A stretch of DNA of 64,000 nt, taken from positions 1,302,001 through 1,366,000 of the forward strand of contig NZ_CANMVK010000001.1 in assembly GCF_947501405.1 (NCBI RefSeq), given 5' to 3'. Below, piece after piece: positions 49,326-58,581 of the stretch (positions are counted from its first letter, which is position 1; the number at the start of each line of letters is the position of its first letter). The notes below the pieces were generated by a model. The model was not told the DNA's origin, ran no database searches, and was given only the letters and a program-made list of their open reading frames with translations. A program made the position numbers and the translations under genes. This DNA is from an uncultured Hoeflea sp. Lineage in GTDB: Bacteria; Pseudomonadota; Alphaproteobacteria; Rhizobiales; Rhizobiaceae.

Positions 49326-49726
49326 GACGCCGCCGGTCTTCGCCCTCGAGCGGTTCGTGCGATCCAATGAACCCGCGCGTTCCGCTTCCTCATATAAAAG
49401 TCACGCATGCCGGCGCCTGCCAAGAAAAGCTGCCTAAATCCGCCATGCAAGGTTTCCGCCCGCGCCGGAATTGGCCCCGGCGGGCGAACAAGGTCCATAC
49501 ATAAGCACATGCCGCGCAATGTCGAGACGCGCAATCCGGACAAAGCTGCGCCGATGCGAATCTCTTGACAGAAGATGGCATGAAGTTTAGAACAAATAAA
49601 GAACAAAAAAGGCCTGTGGATTGTCCGGACCCGCGTGACTGGCGATGCGGCGATCCTGTAAGGTGCGCACGAAATTGGACGGGGCGGCGCATTTCGCCGC
49701 CTGGAGTGTTTGGAAGGTGAAACATC
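49326..49726. other. Divergent uvrA-ssb regulatory gap
   Basis: 401 bases with no gene. It contains the LexA box at 49590-49604 and an A-rich segment 49585-49612. The region nearer uvrA (49380-49560) has no clear motif. An RBS-like GGAAGGTG at 49711-49718 precedes the ssb ATG at 49727. Confidence 0.6.
49590..49604 (-). promoter_or_regulatory. LexA (SOS) box shared by uvrA and ssb
   Basis: The plus strand reads GAAC AAATAAA GAAC, that is GTTC-N7-GTTC on the minus strand, the direct-repeat LexA box of alphaproteobacteria. It lies 265 bases before uvrA and 123 bases before ssb, so it could control both, with uvrA in the sense orientation. Confidence 0.85.
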
Positions 49727-50254
49727 ATGGCGGGCAGCGTCAACAAGGTCATCCTCATTGGCAATCTCGGCGCAGATCCGGAAATCCGGCGCACCCAGGA
49801 CGGGCGGCCGATCGCCAATCTGTCGGTGGCGACGTCGGAAAGCTGGCGTGACAAGAACACCGGCGAGCGGCGTGAAAAGACCGAATGGCACCGGGTGGTG
49901 ATCTTCAATGAAGGCCTGTGCAAGATCGCCGAGAATTATCTCAAGAAGGGCTCGAAAGTCTATCTGGAAGGCCAGTTGCAGACCCGCAAGTGGCAGGATC
50001 AGTCGGGTCAGGACAAATACTCCACCGAAGTGGTGCTGCAGGGTTTCAACGGCAACCTGACCATGCTTGACGGCCGCAACGAAGGCGGCGGCGGGGGCGG
50101 TGGCCGTGATTTCGGTGGCAGTTCGGGTGGCGGCCAGCAAGGCGGCGGTGGATTTGGCGGCGGGTCCGGAGGCGGCCAACAGGGCGGCGGCGGATTTGGC
50201 GGCGGCAGCGGTGGCGGTGGTTCGCGCGATCTCGACGACGATATCCCGTTCTGA
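49727..50254 (+). CDS. ssb: Single-stranded DNA-binding protein
   Basis: Coats single-stranded DNA during replication and repair. The 175 aa product has an OB-fold N-terminal domain (residues 1-~108; [35 protein letters not shown]), a very glycine-rich linker with two near-identical 14-residue repeats, and the conserved acidic tip DDDIPF that recruits partner proteins. It starts at ATG 49727 (MAGSVNKVI). A SOS box upstream suggests damage induction. Confidence 0.96.
   Translation: MAGSVNKVILIGNLGADPEIRRTQDGRPIANLSVATSESWRDKNTGERREKTEWHRVVIFNEGLCKIAENYLKKGSKVYLEGQLQTRKWQDQSGQDKYSTEVVLQGFNGNLTMLDGRNEGGGGGGGRDFGGSSGGGQQGGGGFGGGSGGGQQGGGGFGGGSGGGGSRDLDDDIPF
50126..50209 (+). repeat. Two 42-bp repeats in the ssb linker
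   Basis: Codons for [14 protein letters not shown] occur twice in a row (50126-50167 and 50168-50209), mostly synonymous at third positions. This is an in-frame tandem repeat that sets the length of the flexible linker and can expand or contract by slippage or recombination. Confidence 0.85.
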
Positions 50255-50431
50255 TCGGGTTACGAAGGGTCGCCCTGATCGCCGAAGATACCCGCCCAAA
50301 TGGTGAGGGTGTGTTCCCCACAGCTGGGACGGCGTGACGCTTGCCGCAAACAACCGCGGTGGCCGGTAATGGCGGCCGGGTTCACTCGTTTACGCGGCCG
50401 CGGAATCGGAGCCGGGTTCTAAGGACAATAC

Positions 50432-50845
50432 ATGCGTCAATCTCTCACCCATATCGCCCTTGTGGTTGGCGATTACGACGAAGCCATCGCGTTTTATTGC
50501 GGGGTGCTGGGCTTTGATCTGCTTGAAGACACCTATCAGCCTGAACAGGACAAGCGCTGGGTGGTGGTGCGGCCGAAAGGCGGGCAGGGCGCTTCTCTCG
50601 TTTTGGCCCGGGCCTCGAAGCCGGAGCAGCAGGCATTTGTTGGCAACCAGACTGGCGGCCGGGTGTTCCTGTTTCTCAACACCGACGATTTTAACCGCGA
50701 CTACACCCGCTTGCTGGAGGCCGGGGTCGAGTTCGTGCGTCCGCCGGTGGTGCAGGACTACGGCACGGTCGCCGTGTTCCGCGATCTCTACGGCAATCTG
50801 TGGGATCTGCTGCAATTGAAAGACGGCCATCCGGCGGCTGTTTAG
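50432..50845 (+). CDS. VOC-family glyoxalase-fold protein
   Basis: A 137 aa protein with the full VOC pattern: SLTHIALVVGDYDEAIAFYCGVLGF at the start, AGVEFVRPPVVQDYGTVAVF, and the last metal motif FRDLYGNLWDLLQLKDG. It may be a metal-dependent lyase, dioxygenase or binding protein; no substrate can be named. It begins at ATG 50432 about 180 bases after ssb and has no close partner. Confidence 0.85.
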   Translation: MRQSLTHIALVVGDYDEAIAFYCGVLGFDLLEDTYQPEQDKRWVVVRPKGGQGASLVLARASKPEQQAFVGNQTGGRVFLFLNTDDFNRDYTRLLEAGVEFVRPPVVQDYGTVAVFRDLYGNLWDLLQLKDGHPAAV

Positions 50846-50978
50846 GCGAACCCGGTGCGTGCGCATCGCGTCGCCGAGGTCGCCACTTCCCGTCAGCTTC
50901 GATCCTGTGTGGTGATCTGGTGCAGAGTGCACTCAATCGTGATTGGCCATTTGCACTGGCGGATTCCAGATTGCGAAC

Positions 50979-51407
50979 ATGCGATACGGATCTTTTCCTC
51001 TCCCAAATCTGCGGCGTTCGGGCCGAAAGCAATTGATTGCCGCGCTTGGTTTGGCTGTGGCTGCCCTGCCGGTTTTCATCGGATCGCCTGCGGCGCTGGC
51101 GGGCGAAGCCGATGTTGTTGCGGTAGAAGCCACCAGGAGTGGTGACGGGACGTACCGGTTCGATGTCACCGTGCGCCACGCCGATGCGGGGTGGGAGCAT
51201 TATGCTGACAAATGGCAGGTTCTGGGGCCCGATGGCGCATTGCTCGGTGAACGGGTTTTGTTGCATCCGCATGATAATGAGCAGCCCTTCACCCGCAGCC
51301 TTGCCGGGGTGGAGATATCAGACGGGATCCGTAGCGTGAGCGTGCGCGCCCATGACAAGATGCATGGCTGGGGCGGCACCGAACTCAAAGTGGACCTGCC
51401 CGACTGA
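50979..51407 (+). CDS. Exported small protein of unknown function
   Basis: A 142 aa protein with a signal segment (residues ~18-36, KQLIAALGLAVAALPVFIG) ending PAALAGEA. The mature part is a beta-rich domain with HADAGWEHYADKWQVLGPDG, LLHPHDNEQPFTRSL and RAHDKMHGWGGTELKVDLP. Several His residues (HPH, AHDKMHGWGG) could bind a metal. It starts at ATG 50979 and the frame is open upstream to 50943. I do not recognise the family. Confidence 0.72.
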   Translation: MRYGSFPLPNLRRSGRKQLIAALGLAVAALPVFIGSPAALAGEADVVAVEATRSGDGTYRFDVTVRHADAGWEHYADKWQVLGPDGALLGERVLLHPHDNEQPFTRSLAGVEISDGIRSVSVRAHDKMHGWGGTELKVDLPD

Positions 51408-51450
51408 GCGGCGAAGCTTGGACAAACGGCGGAACCCGGCCGCCCAACGA

Positions 51451-51747
51451 TCAACTGATCCGCAGCTCCACTGAAACCCGGTCGCCATGGGAAATGCGTT
51501 CCGCGCGCCGGATATCGGCCTTGACCGGCAGGAAGTAGCAGCCCGACGCCTTGTCGGGAAACAGCGAGGTCTTCCAGCGGCTTTCGCCCAGGCGAACATC
51601 CACCCGTACGGTTCCGAAGCCCTTGACGCCGCCCGCCATGAACCGGATCTGCGCCGAAACGGGGTCTGGTACGGTGATGAAAAACCAGGTCGCACCGGGG
51701 TCGCGCCACAGCTGCGCCTCGAACAGGTAGTGCTGCTCCGGCGTCAT
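51451..51747 (-). CDS. DUF1905 family protein
   Basis: A 98 aa protein matching DUF1905: LFEAQLWRDPGATWFFITVPD, GFGTVRVDVRLGESRWKTSLFPD and YFLPVKADIRRAERISHGDRVSVEL. The fold is a small beta-barrel and the function is unknown. It lies between two convergent units, just before the MarC gene on the same strand (51760), possibly one transcript. Confidence 0.87.
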   Translation of the reverse strand: MTPEQHYLFEAQLWRDPGATWFFITVPDPVSAQIRFMAGGVKGFGTVRVDVRLGESRWKTSLFPDKASGCYFLPVKADIRRAERISHGDRVSVELRIS

Positions 51748-51759
51748 CTGTGCTTCTCC

Positions 51760-52389
51760 TCAGCCTGTGGCGAAGGCTTGCTTGATGCCGTCGACCACGA
51801 ATTGCACCGACAGTGCCGCGAGCACGACGCCCAGCAACCGCGTCAGTATGGTGCGGCCGGTGGCGCCGAGGAACTGGTCGAGCCGATCAGCGATTACCAG
51901 GGTGGCGAACAGCACCACGGACGCTGCGATGATGACGCCGATCAGCGCGGTGCGCTCCACCGGCGCATAGAAGGAGCCGGCCAGAAGGATCACGGCGGAA
52001 ATCGCGCCCGGACCGGCGATCAGCGGGATCGCTAGCGGAAACACCGAAACATTGGAGATGTGGTCCTTGGTAATCGCCCGCTCGGCGCTTTTTTCCTGCC
52101 GCTCATGGCGCTTCTCGAAAATCATCTCAAAGGCGATGTAGAACAGCAGGATGCCGCCGGCGATGCGGAAGGCGCCCAGCGAAATCCCCAGCACCCCGAG
52201 AATGCTGGCGCCGGCAATGGCGAACACGGCCAGGATGCCTGCGCCAGTCAACGTCCCGCGCAGCGCCACCTGCAGGCGCTGGCTGCGGGTCATGCCCGTT
52301 GTCAGGCCCAGAAAGATGGCCGCAAGGCCTGGCGGGTCGAACATCACGATGATGGTGACGAAGGCGTTGATCAGCAGATCCACGTTCAT
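51760..52389 (-). CDS. MarC-family membrane protein
   Basis: A 209 aa integral membrane protein with six hydrophobic segments, matching the MarC / NAAT family (MFDPPGLAAIFLGLTTGMT, PLAIPLIAGPGAISAVILLAG). Members are proposed small-solute or amino-acid transporters, but MarC itself has no proven role in drug resistance. It starts at ATG 52389. It follows the DUF1905 gene with 12 bases between. Confidence 0.88.
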   Translation of the reverse strand: MNVDLLINAFVTIIVMFDPPGLAAIFLGLTTGMTRSQRLQVALRGTLTGAGILAVFAIAGASILGVLGISLGAFRIAGGILLFYIAFEMIFEKRHERQEKSAERAITKDHISNVSVFPLAIPLIAGPGAISAVILLAGSFYAPVERTALIGVIIAASVVLFATLVIADRLDQFLGATGRTILTRLLGVVLAALSVQFVVDGIKQAFATG

Positions 52390-52587
52390 TGATTTTCCCC
52401 CGGCTGCGTCGCAATTTGGCCGCGTTCACCGGCTTACGACACCCTTGGCGCGACCGGAACCCCCAAACAGCTCCGCAACGGTGGAGAAAGTGGCATTTGC
52501 GGCTTGAAACCGCTTATGCAAATTGGCGGTGTTCAAGGCTTTCAGTTATAAGACGCGAATGATTCCATCCAATTGTCGTGAACCGCT

Positions 52588-55425
52588 TTGACAGACCAGA
52601 AAACACCCTCCGGGCCAATCACTCCAGGCATTGAACCGGTTTCGATCATCGAGGAAATGCAGCGCTCCTATCTCGATTACGCCATGAGCGTGATCGTCAG
52701 CCGCGCGCTGCCGGATGTCCGCGACGGTCTCAAGCCGGTGCACCGGCGGATCCTGCATGCCATGCATGAGGGCGGGTATCACTGGAACCGCAAATATGTG
52801 AAATCCTCGCGCATCGTCGGCGATGTGATGGGTAAGTATCACCCGCATGGCGACCAGTCGATTTACGACGCCATGGTGCGGATGGCGCAGCACTGGTCGA
52901 TGAGTTCGATGCTGATCGACGGCCAGGGTAATTTCGGCTCCATCGACGGCGATCCTCCGGCGGCCATGCGCTACACCGAATCGCGGCTGGCCAAGCTTGC
53001 GCACGAGATGCTTGAGGACATCGACAAGGACACGGTCGATTTCCAAGAAACCTATGATTCCTCGGGCCGCGAACCCAAGGTGCTGCCGGCTCGGTTTCCG
53101 AACCTGCTGGTCAATGGCGCGGGCGGTATCGCGGTCGGCATGGCCACCAACATTCCGCCGCACAATCTCGTGGAAGTGGTCAACGGCGCCATTGCCATCA
53201 TGGACAACCCGGCGATCGACCTGATCGAGTTGATGCAGATCATCCCGGGCCCGGATTTTCCGACTTCGGGCATTATTCTGGGTCAGGCCGGCATCCGTCA
53301 GGCCTATGAGACCGGGCGCGGTTCGGTGATCATGCGCGGCAAGGTGGCGGTCGAGCCGATGCGCAATGATCGCGAGGCGATCATCATCACCGAGGTTCCC
53401 TATCAGGTGAACAAGGCCTCGATGATTGAAAAGATGGCCGAACTGGTGCGCGACAAGCGCATCGAGGGCATTTCGGATCTGCGCGACGAATCCGACCGCC
53501 AGGGTTATCGGGTGGTGATCGAGCTCAAGCGCGACGCCGTTGCCGATGTGATCATCAACCAGCTTTACCGCTACACGCCGCTCCAGACCTCGTTCGGGGT
53601 CAATATGGTGGCGCTCAATGGCGGCAAGCCGGAGTTGATGAACCTGATCGACATGCTCAAGGCGTTTGTCGCCTTCCGCGAGGATGTGATCACCCGGCGC
53701 ACCAAATATCTGCTGCGCAAGGCGCGCGAGCGCGCGCATGTCTTGGTCGGACTGGCGATTGCGGTCGCCAATATTGATGAGGTGATCGCGCTGATCCGCA
53801 ATGCGCCGGATCCGGCAACCGCGCGTGAGCAGTTGATGACCAGGCGCTGGCCGGCGATGGATGTCGAGGCGCTGATCCGGCTGATCGATGACCCGCGTCA
53901 CCGCATCAACGAGGATGGCACCTACAATCTGTCCGAAGAACAGGCGCGGGCCATTCTTGAATTGCGTCTCGCGCGTTTGACCGCACTTGGACGCGACGAG
54001 ATCGGCGACGAACTCAACAAGATCGGTGAGGAAATCCGTGACTTCCTGGATATCCTTGGGTCGCGCGAGCGGGTACAGCAGATCGTCAAGGACGAACTGA
54101 TTGCCGTCCGTGACGAATTCGGTGTCCCGCGCCGCACCGAGATCGCCGAGGGCGGTCCCGACATGGATGACGAGGACCTGATTGCCCGCGAGGACATGGT
54201 CGTGACCGTCTCCCATGCCGGCTACATCAAGCGGGTTCCGCTCGCCACATACCGGGCCCAGCGCCGCGGCGGCAAGGGCCGCTCCGGCATGGCCACCAAG
54301 GACGAGGATTTCGTCACGCGGCTGTTTGTGGTCAACACCCACACGCCGGTGCTGTTCTTTTCCTCGCGCGGCATTGTCTACAAGGAAAAGGTCTGGCGTC
54401 TGCCGATCGGCACGCCGCAATCGCGCGGCAAGGCGCTGATCAACATGCTGCCGCTGGAAAAGGGCGAGCGCATCACGTCGATTATGCCGCTGCCGGAGGA
54501 TGAGAGCAGTTGGGGCGAGCTCGATGTGATGTTCGCCACCACGCGCGGAACCGTCCGGCGCAACAAGCTCAGTGATTTCGTGCAGGTCAACCGTAACGGC
54601 AAGATCGCCATGAAGCTCGACAGCGATGGCGACGAGATCCTCAATGTCGAGACCTGCAATGAGCTTGACGACGTGCTGATGACCACGGCGCTCGGGCAAT
54701 GCATCCGCTTTTCCGTCGATGATGTGCGGGTGTTTGCGGGGCGGAATTCGGTCGGCGTGCGCGGCATCAACCTGGCCGCAAGCGACACCATCATCTCCAT
54801 GACCATCGTGCATCATGTCGATGCTGATGCGGCCGAGCGCGCCGCCTATCTCAAGCGCGCGGTGGCCGAACGCCGTGCGGCAAGCGGCGAAGACGTCGAA
54901 GAGGTCGCGCTGGTGGGCGAGGAGCCGGGCGAAGCGGGCGATCTTTCCGACGAGCGCTATGAAGAGCTCAAGGCGCGCGAGCAATACATCCTGACGGTTT
55001 CGGAAAAAGGCTATGGCAAGCGCTCGTCGAGCTACGAGTTCCGGATTTCGGGCCGCGGCGGCAAGGGCATCCGCGCCACCGATACCTCGAAAACCGCTGA
55101 AATCGGCCCGCTGGTGGCTGCCTTCCCGGTGGAGCAGGGCGACCAGATCATGATGGTATCCGATGGCGGGCAGGTGATCCGGGTGCCGGTCGGCGGCATC
55201 CGCATGGCCAGCCGCGCCACCAAGGGCGTGACCATCTTCTCCACCGCCAAGGACGAACGCGTCGTCTCCGTTGACCGGATCAGTGAACCGGAAGAGGACG
55301 AGGATCTGGAGATCGACGGCGAACTGGCCGAGGGCAGCGAGGCCGGAACTGTCGCGCCCGATGCAGGCCAGGGAGAAACGCCGGATGCGCCAACCGGAGA
55401 TGACGAAACGCCGACTGACGGCTGA
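52588..55425 (+). CDS. gyrA: DNA gyrase subunit A
   Basis: Breaks and rejoins DNA to introduce negative supercoils. The 945 aa product has the catalytic Tyr129 in AMRYTESRL, the QRDR segment [20 protein letters not shown], and the C-terminal GyrA box QRRGGKG. Residue 90, which aligns to E. coli Ser83, is Gln. The C-terminal domain carries an acidic insert ([20 protein letters not shown] and on) of the rhizobial type. TTG 52588 is the only plausible start, as the next ATG lies inside the domain. A terminator follows at 55446. Confidence 0.96.
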   Translation: MTDQKTPSGPITPGIEPVSIIEEMQRSYLDYAMSVIVSRALPDVRDGLKPVHRRILHAMHEGGYHWNRKYVKSSRIVGDVMGKYHPHGDQSIYDAMVRMAQHWSMSSMLIDGQGNFGSIDGDPPAAMRYTESRLAKLAHEMLEDIDKDTVDFQETYDSSGREPKVLPARFPNLLVNGAGGIAVGMATNIPPHNLVEVVNGAIAIMDNPAIDLIELMQIIPGPDFPTSGIILGQAGIRQAYETGRGSVIMRGKVAVEPMRNDREAIIITEVPYQVNKASMIEKMAELVRDKRIEGISDLRDESDRQGYRVVIELKRDAVADVIINQLYRYTPLQTSFGVNMVALNGGKPELMNLIDMLKAFVAFREDVITRRTKYLLRKARERAHVLVGLAIAVANIDEVIALIRNAPDPATAREQLMTRRWPAMDVEALIRLIDDPRHRINEDGTYNLSEEQARAILELRLARLTALGRDEIGDELNKIGEEIRDFLDILGSRERVQQIVKDELIAVRDEFGVPRRTEIAEGGPDMDDEDLIAREDMVVTVSHAGYIKRVPLATYRAQRRGGKGRSGMATKDEDFVTRLFVVNTHTPVLFFSSRGIVYKEKVWRLPIGTPQSRGKALINMLPLEKGERITSIMPLPEDESSWGELDVMFATTRGTVRRNKLSDFVQVNRNGKIAMKLDSDGDEILNVETCNELDDVLMTTALGQCIRFSVDDVRVFAGRNSVGVRGINLAASDTIISMTIVHHVDADAAERAAYLKRAVAERRAASGEDVEEVALVGEEPGEAGDLSDERYEELKAREQYILTVSEKGYGKRSSSYEFRISGRGGKGIRATDTSKTAEIGPLVAAFPVEQGDQIMMVSDGGQVIRVPVGGIRMASRATKGVTIFSTAKDERVVSVDRISEPEEDEDLEIDGELAEGSEAGTVAPDAGQGETPDAPTGDDETPTDG

Positions 55426-55445
55426 TCGGGCAGGGCGGATTGAGC

Positions 55446-55474
55446 AAAAGCCGGGGAGAAATCCCCGGCTTTTT
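55446..55474 (+). terminator. Intrinsic terminator of gyrA
   Basis: AAAAGCCGGGGA (55446-55457) and TCCCCGGCTTTT (55462-55473) pair perfectly with a GAAA tetraloop, followed by T residues to 55474. It lies 20 bases after the gyrA stop. Confidence 0.93.
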
Positions 55475-55663
55475 GGTTGTGAGAAGCTAGAGATGGGCCG
55501 TCTGGTGCCGTGACAGGCGCCTTCACGCACTCCGAAGCTTTGCTAACCAAATGCCGAGGCGCTCGAAGAGTCTGGTCGGATGGTGCCGTCCGTCCAATTA
55601 ATCGCTTGTTCGTTGGCTACCATTGGTGCCAGTTTAGGCATGTAAAAGCAGGAGGGCGTCTTA

Positions 55664-56881
55664 GTGTTTCACGGCAAGGTGCTGGTCGCCCAAGGGGGTG
55701 GTCCGACGGCAGTCATCAACCAGTCGATGGTTGGGGCGGTTCTGGAATCACGCAAGTTTCGCGCTGTTGAGTTGATCTACGGCGCTGTACATGGTGTGCG
55801 TGGAATCCTGGACGAGGATTTTTACGATCTGACCCAGGAGACCACCCACAATCTGGAGATGGTCGCCAACACGCCCTCATCGGCGCTTGGCTCGACGCGC
55901 GACAAACCGGATTTGAAGTACTGCCAGGAACTCTTCAAGGTTCTGCGGGCGCATCAGATCGGCTATTTCTTCTACACCGGCGGTAACGATTCCTCGGACA
56001 CCGTGCGCATTGTGAACAATGAAGCGCGCAAGGCGGATTACGATCTGCGCTGCATCCACATTCCCAAAACCATCGACAATGATCTGGTGGAGAATGACCA
56101 TACGCCAGGTTTCCCCTCGGCCGCGCGCTATGTGGCTCAAGCGTTCATGGGCATCAATCTCGACAATGCGGCGCTGCCTGGTATCTACATTGGTGTTGTC
56201 ATGGGGCGCCATGCAGGTTTTCTCACCGCCGCTTCGGCGTTGGGCAAGAAATTCTCCGATGATGGTCCTCATCTCATCTACATGCCCGAGCGAACCTTCG
56301 AGATCGATGGGTTCTTGAGCGATGTCAAGCAAGTGTATGAACGCTATGGCCGTTGCATCGTTGCCGTTAGTGAAGGCATCCATGACAGCTCGGGCGAGCC
56401 GATCATCGCCAAACTGGCCCAAGAGGTCGAACGTGACGCGCATGGCAATGTGCAATTGTCGGGAAGCGGCGCCCTGGCCGATTTGTTGACGCAGAAGGTC
56501 AAGGACGAACTGCAAATCTCGCGGGTCCGGGGCGATACGCTCGGTTACATCCAGCGCAGTTTTGTCGGATGTGTTTCCGATGTGGACCAGAATGAAGCCC
56601 GCGAAGTCGGCGAAAAGGCCGTTCAATACGGGATGTTCGGCGATCGCGACGGATCGGTAGCGATAAAACGCACCGGCCATTACTCGGTCGACTACGAACT
56701 GCTTCCGCTGGAACTCGTTGCCGGAAAGACCCGCACAATGCCCGACGAGTTCATCTCGGCTTCCGGTCACGACGTTACCGACGAGTTCCGGATGTATCTT
56801 CGCCCGCTGCTGGGCAAAGGCATGCCAGACGCCCATCGCCTTCGGCCAAACAAGGTGCCGAAGATCCTGGCGGCTCGGTGA
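55664..56881 (+). CDS. pfp: Pyrophosphate-dependent 6-phosphofructokinase
   Basis: Phosphorylates fructose 6-phosphate with pyrophosphate, reversibly. The 405 aa product has the two diagnostic residues of PPi use: Asp in GGNDSSDT (residues 106-110) and Lys in PKTIDNDL (134-141), where ATP enzymes have Gly. Family blocks QGGGPTAVINQS and GRHAGFLTAASALG are intact. GTG 55664 is preceded by GGAGGG (55651-55656). Many rhizobia lack an ATP-type Pfk, so this enzyme may set the direction of hexose phosphate flow. Confidence 0.93.
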   Translation: MFHGKVLVAQGGGPTAVINQSMVGAVLESRKFRAVELIYGAVHGVRGILDEDFYDLTQETTHNLEMVANTPSSALGSTRDKPDLKYCQELFKVLRAHQIGYFFYTGGNDSSDTVRIVNNEARKADYDLRCIHIPKTIDNDLVENDHTPGFPSAARYVAQAFMGINLDNAALPGIYIGVVMGRHAGFLTAASALGKKFSDDGPHLIYMPERTFEIDGFLSDVKQVYERYGRCIVAVSEGIHDSSGEPIIAKLAQEVERDAHGNVQLSGSGALADLLTQKVKDELQISRVRGDTLGYIQRSFVGCVSDVDQNEAREVGEKAVQYGMFGDRDGSVAIKRTGHYSVDYELLPLELVAGKTRTMPDEFISASGHDVTDEFRMYLRPLLGKGMPDAHRLRPNKVPKILAAR

Positions 56882-57085
56882 CAAGAATCGGCACGTGAGC
56901 GGGGTCGTCGCGTTCGGTGATGGACGAACTCAACCAGCGCCGGCGCTTGAAGGCATTGCCGGCGTTAACGCGGATGTGTGCTCCGGGCCGATTATGCCGA
57001 ATGGTCGCCCTTCTTTTCGCCAACCACGCCCATATGCAATCAAACGGCCTGCGATGATGGCCGTTGATGACACGGCCTTCCGCTC

Positions 57086-57102
57086 CTGCCATTATCTGGC
57101 AG
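57086..57102 (+). promoter_or_regulatory. Palindrome upstream of the WYL regulator
   Basis: CTGCCA (57086-57091), TTATC, TGGCAG (57097-57102): a 6-bp inverted repeat with a 5-bp spacer, 50 bases ahead of the regulator start, as expected for an autoregulatory operator. Confidence 0.4.
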
Positions 57103-57151
57103 CATGCCTTGCTAGGCTGTACCGCCATCTTCCCCGTTTCGGAGCCCGTCC

Positions 57152-57853
57152 TTGTCCCGTGCGCAACGTCTTCTCGATCTGATCCAGTTGTTCCGGCGCT
57201 ACACGCGGCCGGTCAGCGGGGCGACGTTGGCCGAAGAACTTGGCGTGTCGCTCAGGACCATCTACCGCGACATCGATGCGTTGAAGGCGCAAGGGGCGGC
57301 GATTGACGGCGAGGCGGGCGTGGGGTTCGTGCTCAAGCCCGGTTTTATGCTGCCGCCGCTCATGTTTTCCGAAGACGAGATCGAGGCGTTGGTGCTGGGG
57401 TCGCACTGGGTGGCTCAGCGCACCGACACACAACTGGCCGAAGCCGCGCGCAATGCGCTGGTCAAGATCGCCGCGGTGCTGCCGCCCGATCTGAAAGCCG
57501 GGCTCGATGAAAACACCCTGCTGGTGGCGCCGGGTGCGCCGATGGCCGCCGGCGAGGCCGAATTGCCCAAGATCCGCGAGGCGATCCGGCGGCAGCGCAA
57601 GATCCTGATCGACTATGCCGACGTCAAGGGGACGGCAAGCGAACGCATGATCTGGCCGGTGGCGCTTGCCTTTTTCGACCGCGCCCGGGTGATCGTGGCC
57701 TGGTGCGAATTGCGGCAGGATTTCAGGCATTTCCGCGCCGACCGCGTCACCCGGCTGACTGTTCAGGCGTCGGGATACCCGCAACGGCGCGCAGCACTGA
57801 TGAAGGCCTGGCAGGCGCAGGAGGGGGTTCACTTGCGTCCAAAATCAGGTTGA
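57152..57853 (+). CDS. YafY-type HTH/WYL transcriptional regulator
   Basis: A 233 aa regulator with an N-terminal winged helix (MSRAQRLLDLIQLFRRYTRP; LAEELGVSLRTIYRDIDALKAQG) and a C-terminal WYL-type ligand domain (IRRQRKILIDYADVKG; WPVALAFFDRARVIVAWCELR). It starts at TTG 57152 with GGAG ahead. WYL domains often sense ligands or nucleic-acid damage. The VOC gene just downstream may be its target. A palindrome lies at 57086-57102 upstream. Confidence 0.87.
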   Translation: MSRAQRLLDLIQLFRRYTRPVSGATLAEELGVSLRTIYRDIDALKAQGAAIDGEAGVGFVLKPGFMLPPLMFSEDEIEALVLGSHWVAQRTDTQLAEAARNALVKIAAVLPPDLKAGLDENTLLVAPGAPMAAGEAELPKIREAIRRQRKILIDYADVKGTASERMIWPVALAFFDRARVIVAWCELRQDFRHFRADRVTRLTVQASGYPQRRAALMKAWQAQEGVHLRPKSG

Positions 57854-57946
57854 GAGTTACTTTACTGCTGACAGAAAATGGCACCATGAAGTTCTAGTCT
57901 CCGGACATGGCCAATCGGCCGATTGTCACCAAACACGGAGAGACCA

Positions 57947-58318
57947 ATGTTCGATTTTAATTTTGTGCTGCTGCATGTCACAGATCCGCTCGAGAGCGCC
58001 CGCTTCTATTCGGACCTGCTCGGTCTGAAAGTGGTCGAAGCGGAGGCGACGTTTGCCATGGCGCCGCTGAACGAGAAAGTGCTGCTGGGATGGTGGCTGG
58101 CCGGCGCGGCCGATCCGGAGGGAAGGGGCACCCCCGGCGCCAGTGAGATTTCGTTCGACGTGGCCGATCTCGCCGCACTTGAAGCACTGCATGCGGACTG
58201 GAAGGCCCGGGATATTGAAATCCACGTGCCGCCGCTCGAGATGCCCTTCGGCCACACATTCGTCGCAGCCGATCCCGACGGGCACCGCATTCGCATTGTC
58301 GCGAGCAAACAGGGCTGA
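57947..58318 (+). CDS. VOC-family protein
   Basis: A 123 aa glyoxalase-fold protein with FNFVLLHVTDPLESARFYSDLLG near the start, an E-type segment EISFDVADLAALEALHADW, and the C-terminal FGHTFVAADPDGHRIRIVA. GGAGAG precedes ATG 57947. Placed after a WYL regulator, it is probably regulated by it; this gene pair is common among Rhizobiales. Bleomycin-like resistance or a small-molecule lyase role is possible, none proven. Confidence 0.85.
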   Translation: MFDFNFVLLHVTDPLESARFYSDLLGLKVVEAEATFAMAPLNEKVLLGWWLAGAADPEGRGTPGASEISFDVADLAALEALHADWKARDIEIHVPPLEMPFGHTFVAADPDGHRIRIVASKQG

Positions 58319-58422
58319 ACCGCGGATCCATCGCGGCAATGGTAAGGCCCGGAAGCTCCTTGGCGCTGCCGGGCCGCGTCCGTGGCCACCAGTGTTTATG
58401 AAGGGGCGGCGGGTTGGTTCGC

Positions 58423-58581
58423 TCAGAGGTTGGAGGAACGGATCACTGCGCCCGTATCGCGCTCGCGGGAAAGCCGGGCGGGGCGGCTGCTGACTGCGAT
58501 CGCGTCCCGAAGGGCGCCGAGAACTAGCCCGCTGAAAAGAGCTGCAATCAAAAATGCGAGTGTTGCCAGGGCCAGTGTCAT
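58423..58581 (-). CDS. Small membrane protein, 52 aa
   Basis: A short reading frame, MTLALATLAFLIAALFSGLV followed by a hydrophilic basic tail (RDAIAVSSRPARLSRERDT...), with AGAGGA as ribosome site before ATG 58581. The first 22 residues form one membrane segment, so it is a single-pass small protein. The function is unknown. It is antisense to nothing annotated and lies between a VOC gene and a structured gap. Confidence 0.6.
   Translation of the reverse strand: MTLALATLAFLIAALFSGLVLGALRDAIAVSSRPARLSRERDTGAVIRSSNL

Noticed and set aside
52546-55530. A 994-codon open frame on the strand opposite gyrA
   Set aside because: It mirrors a high-GC gyrA gene in a favourable frame, has no recognisable domain, and is rich in Asp, His and Arg runs, as expected of an antisense shadow.
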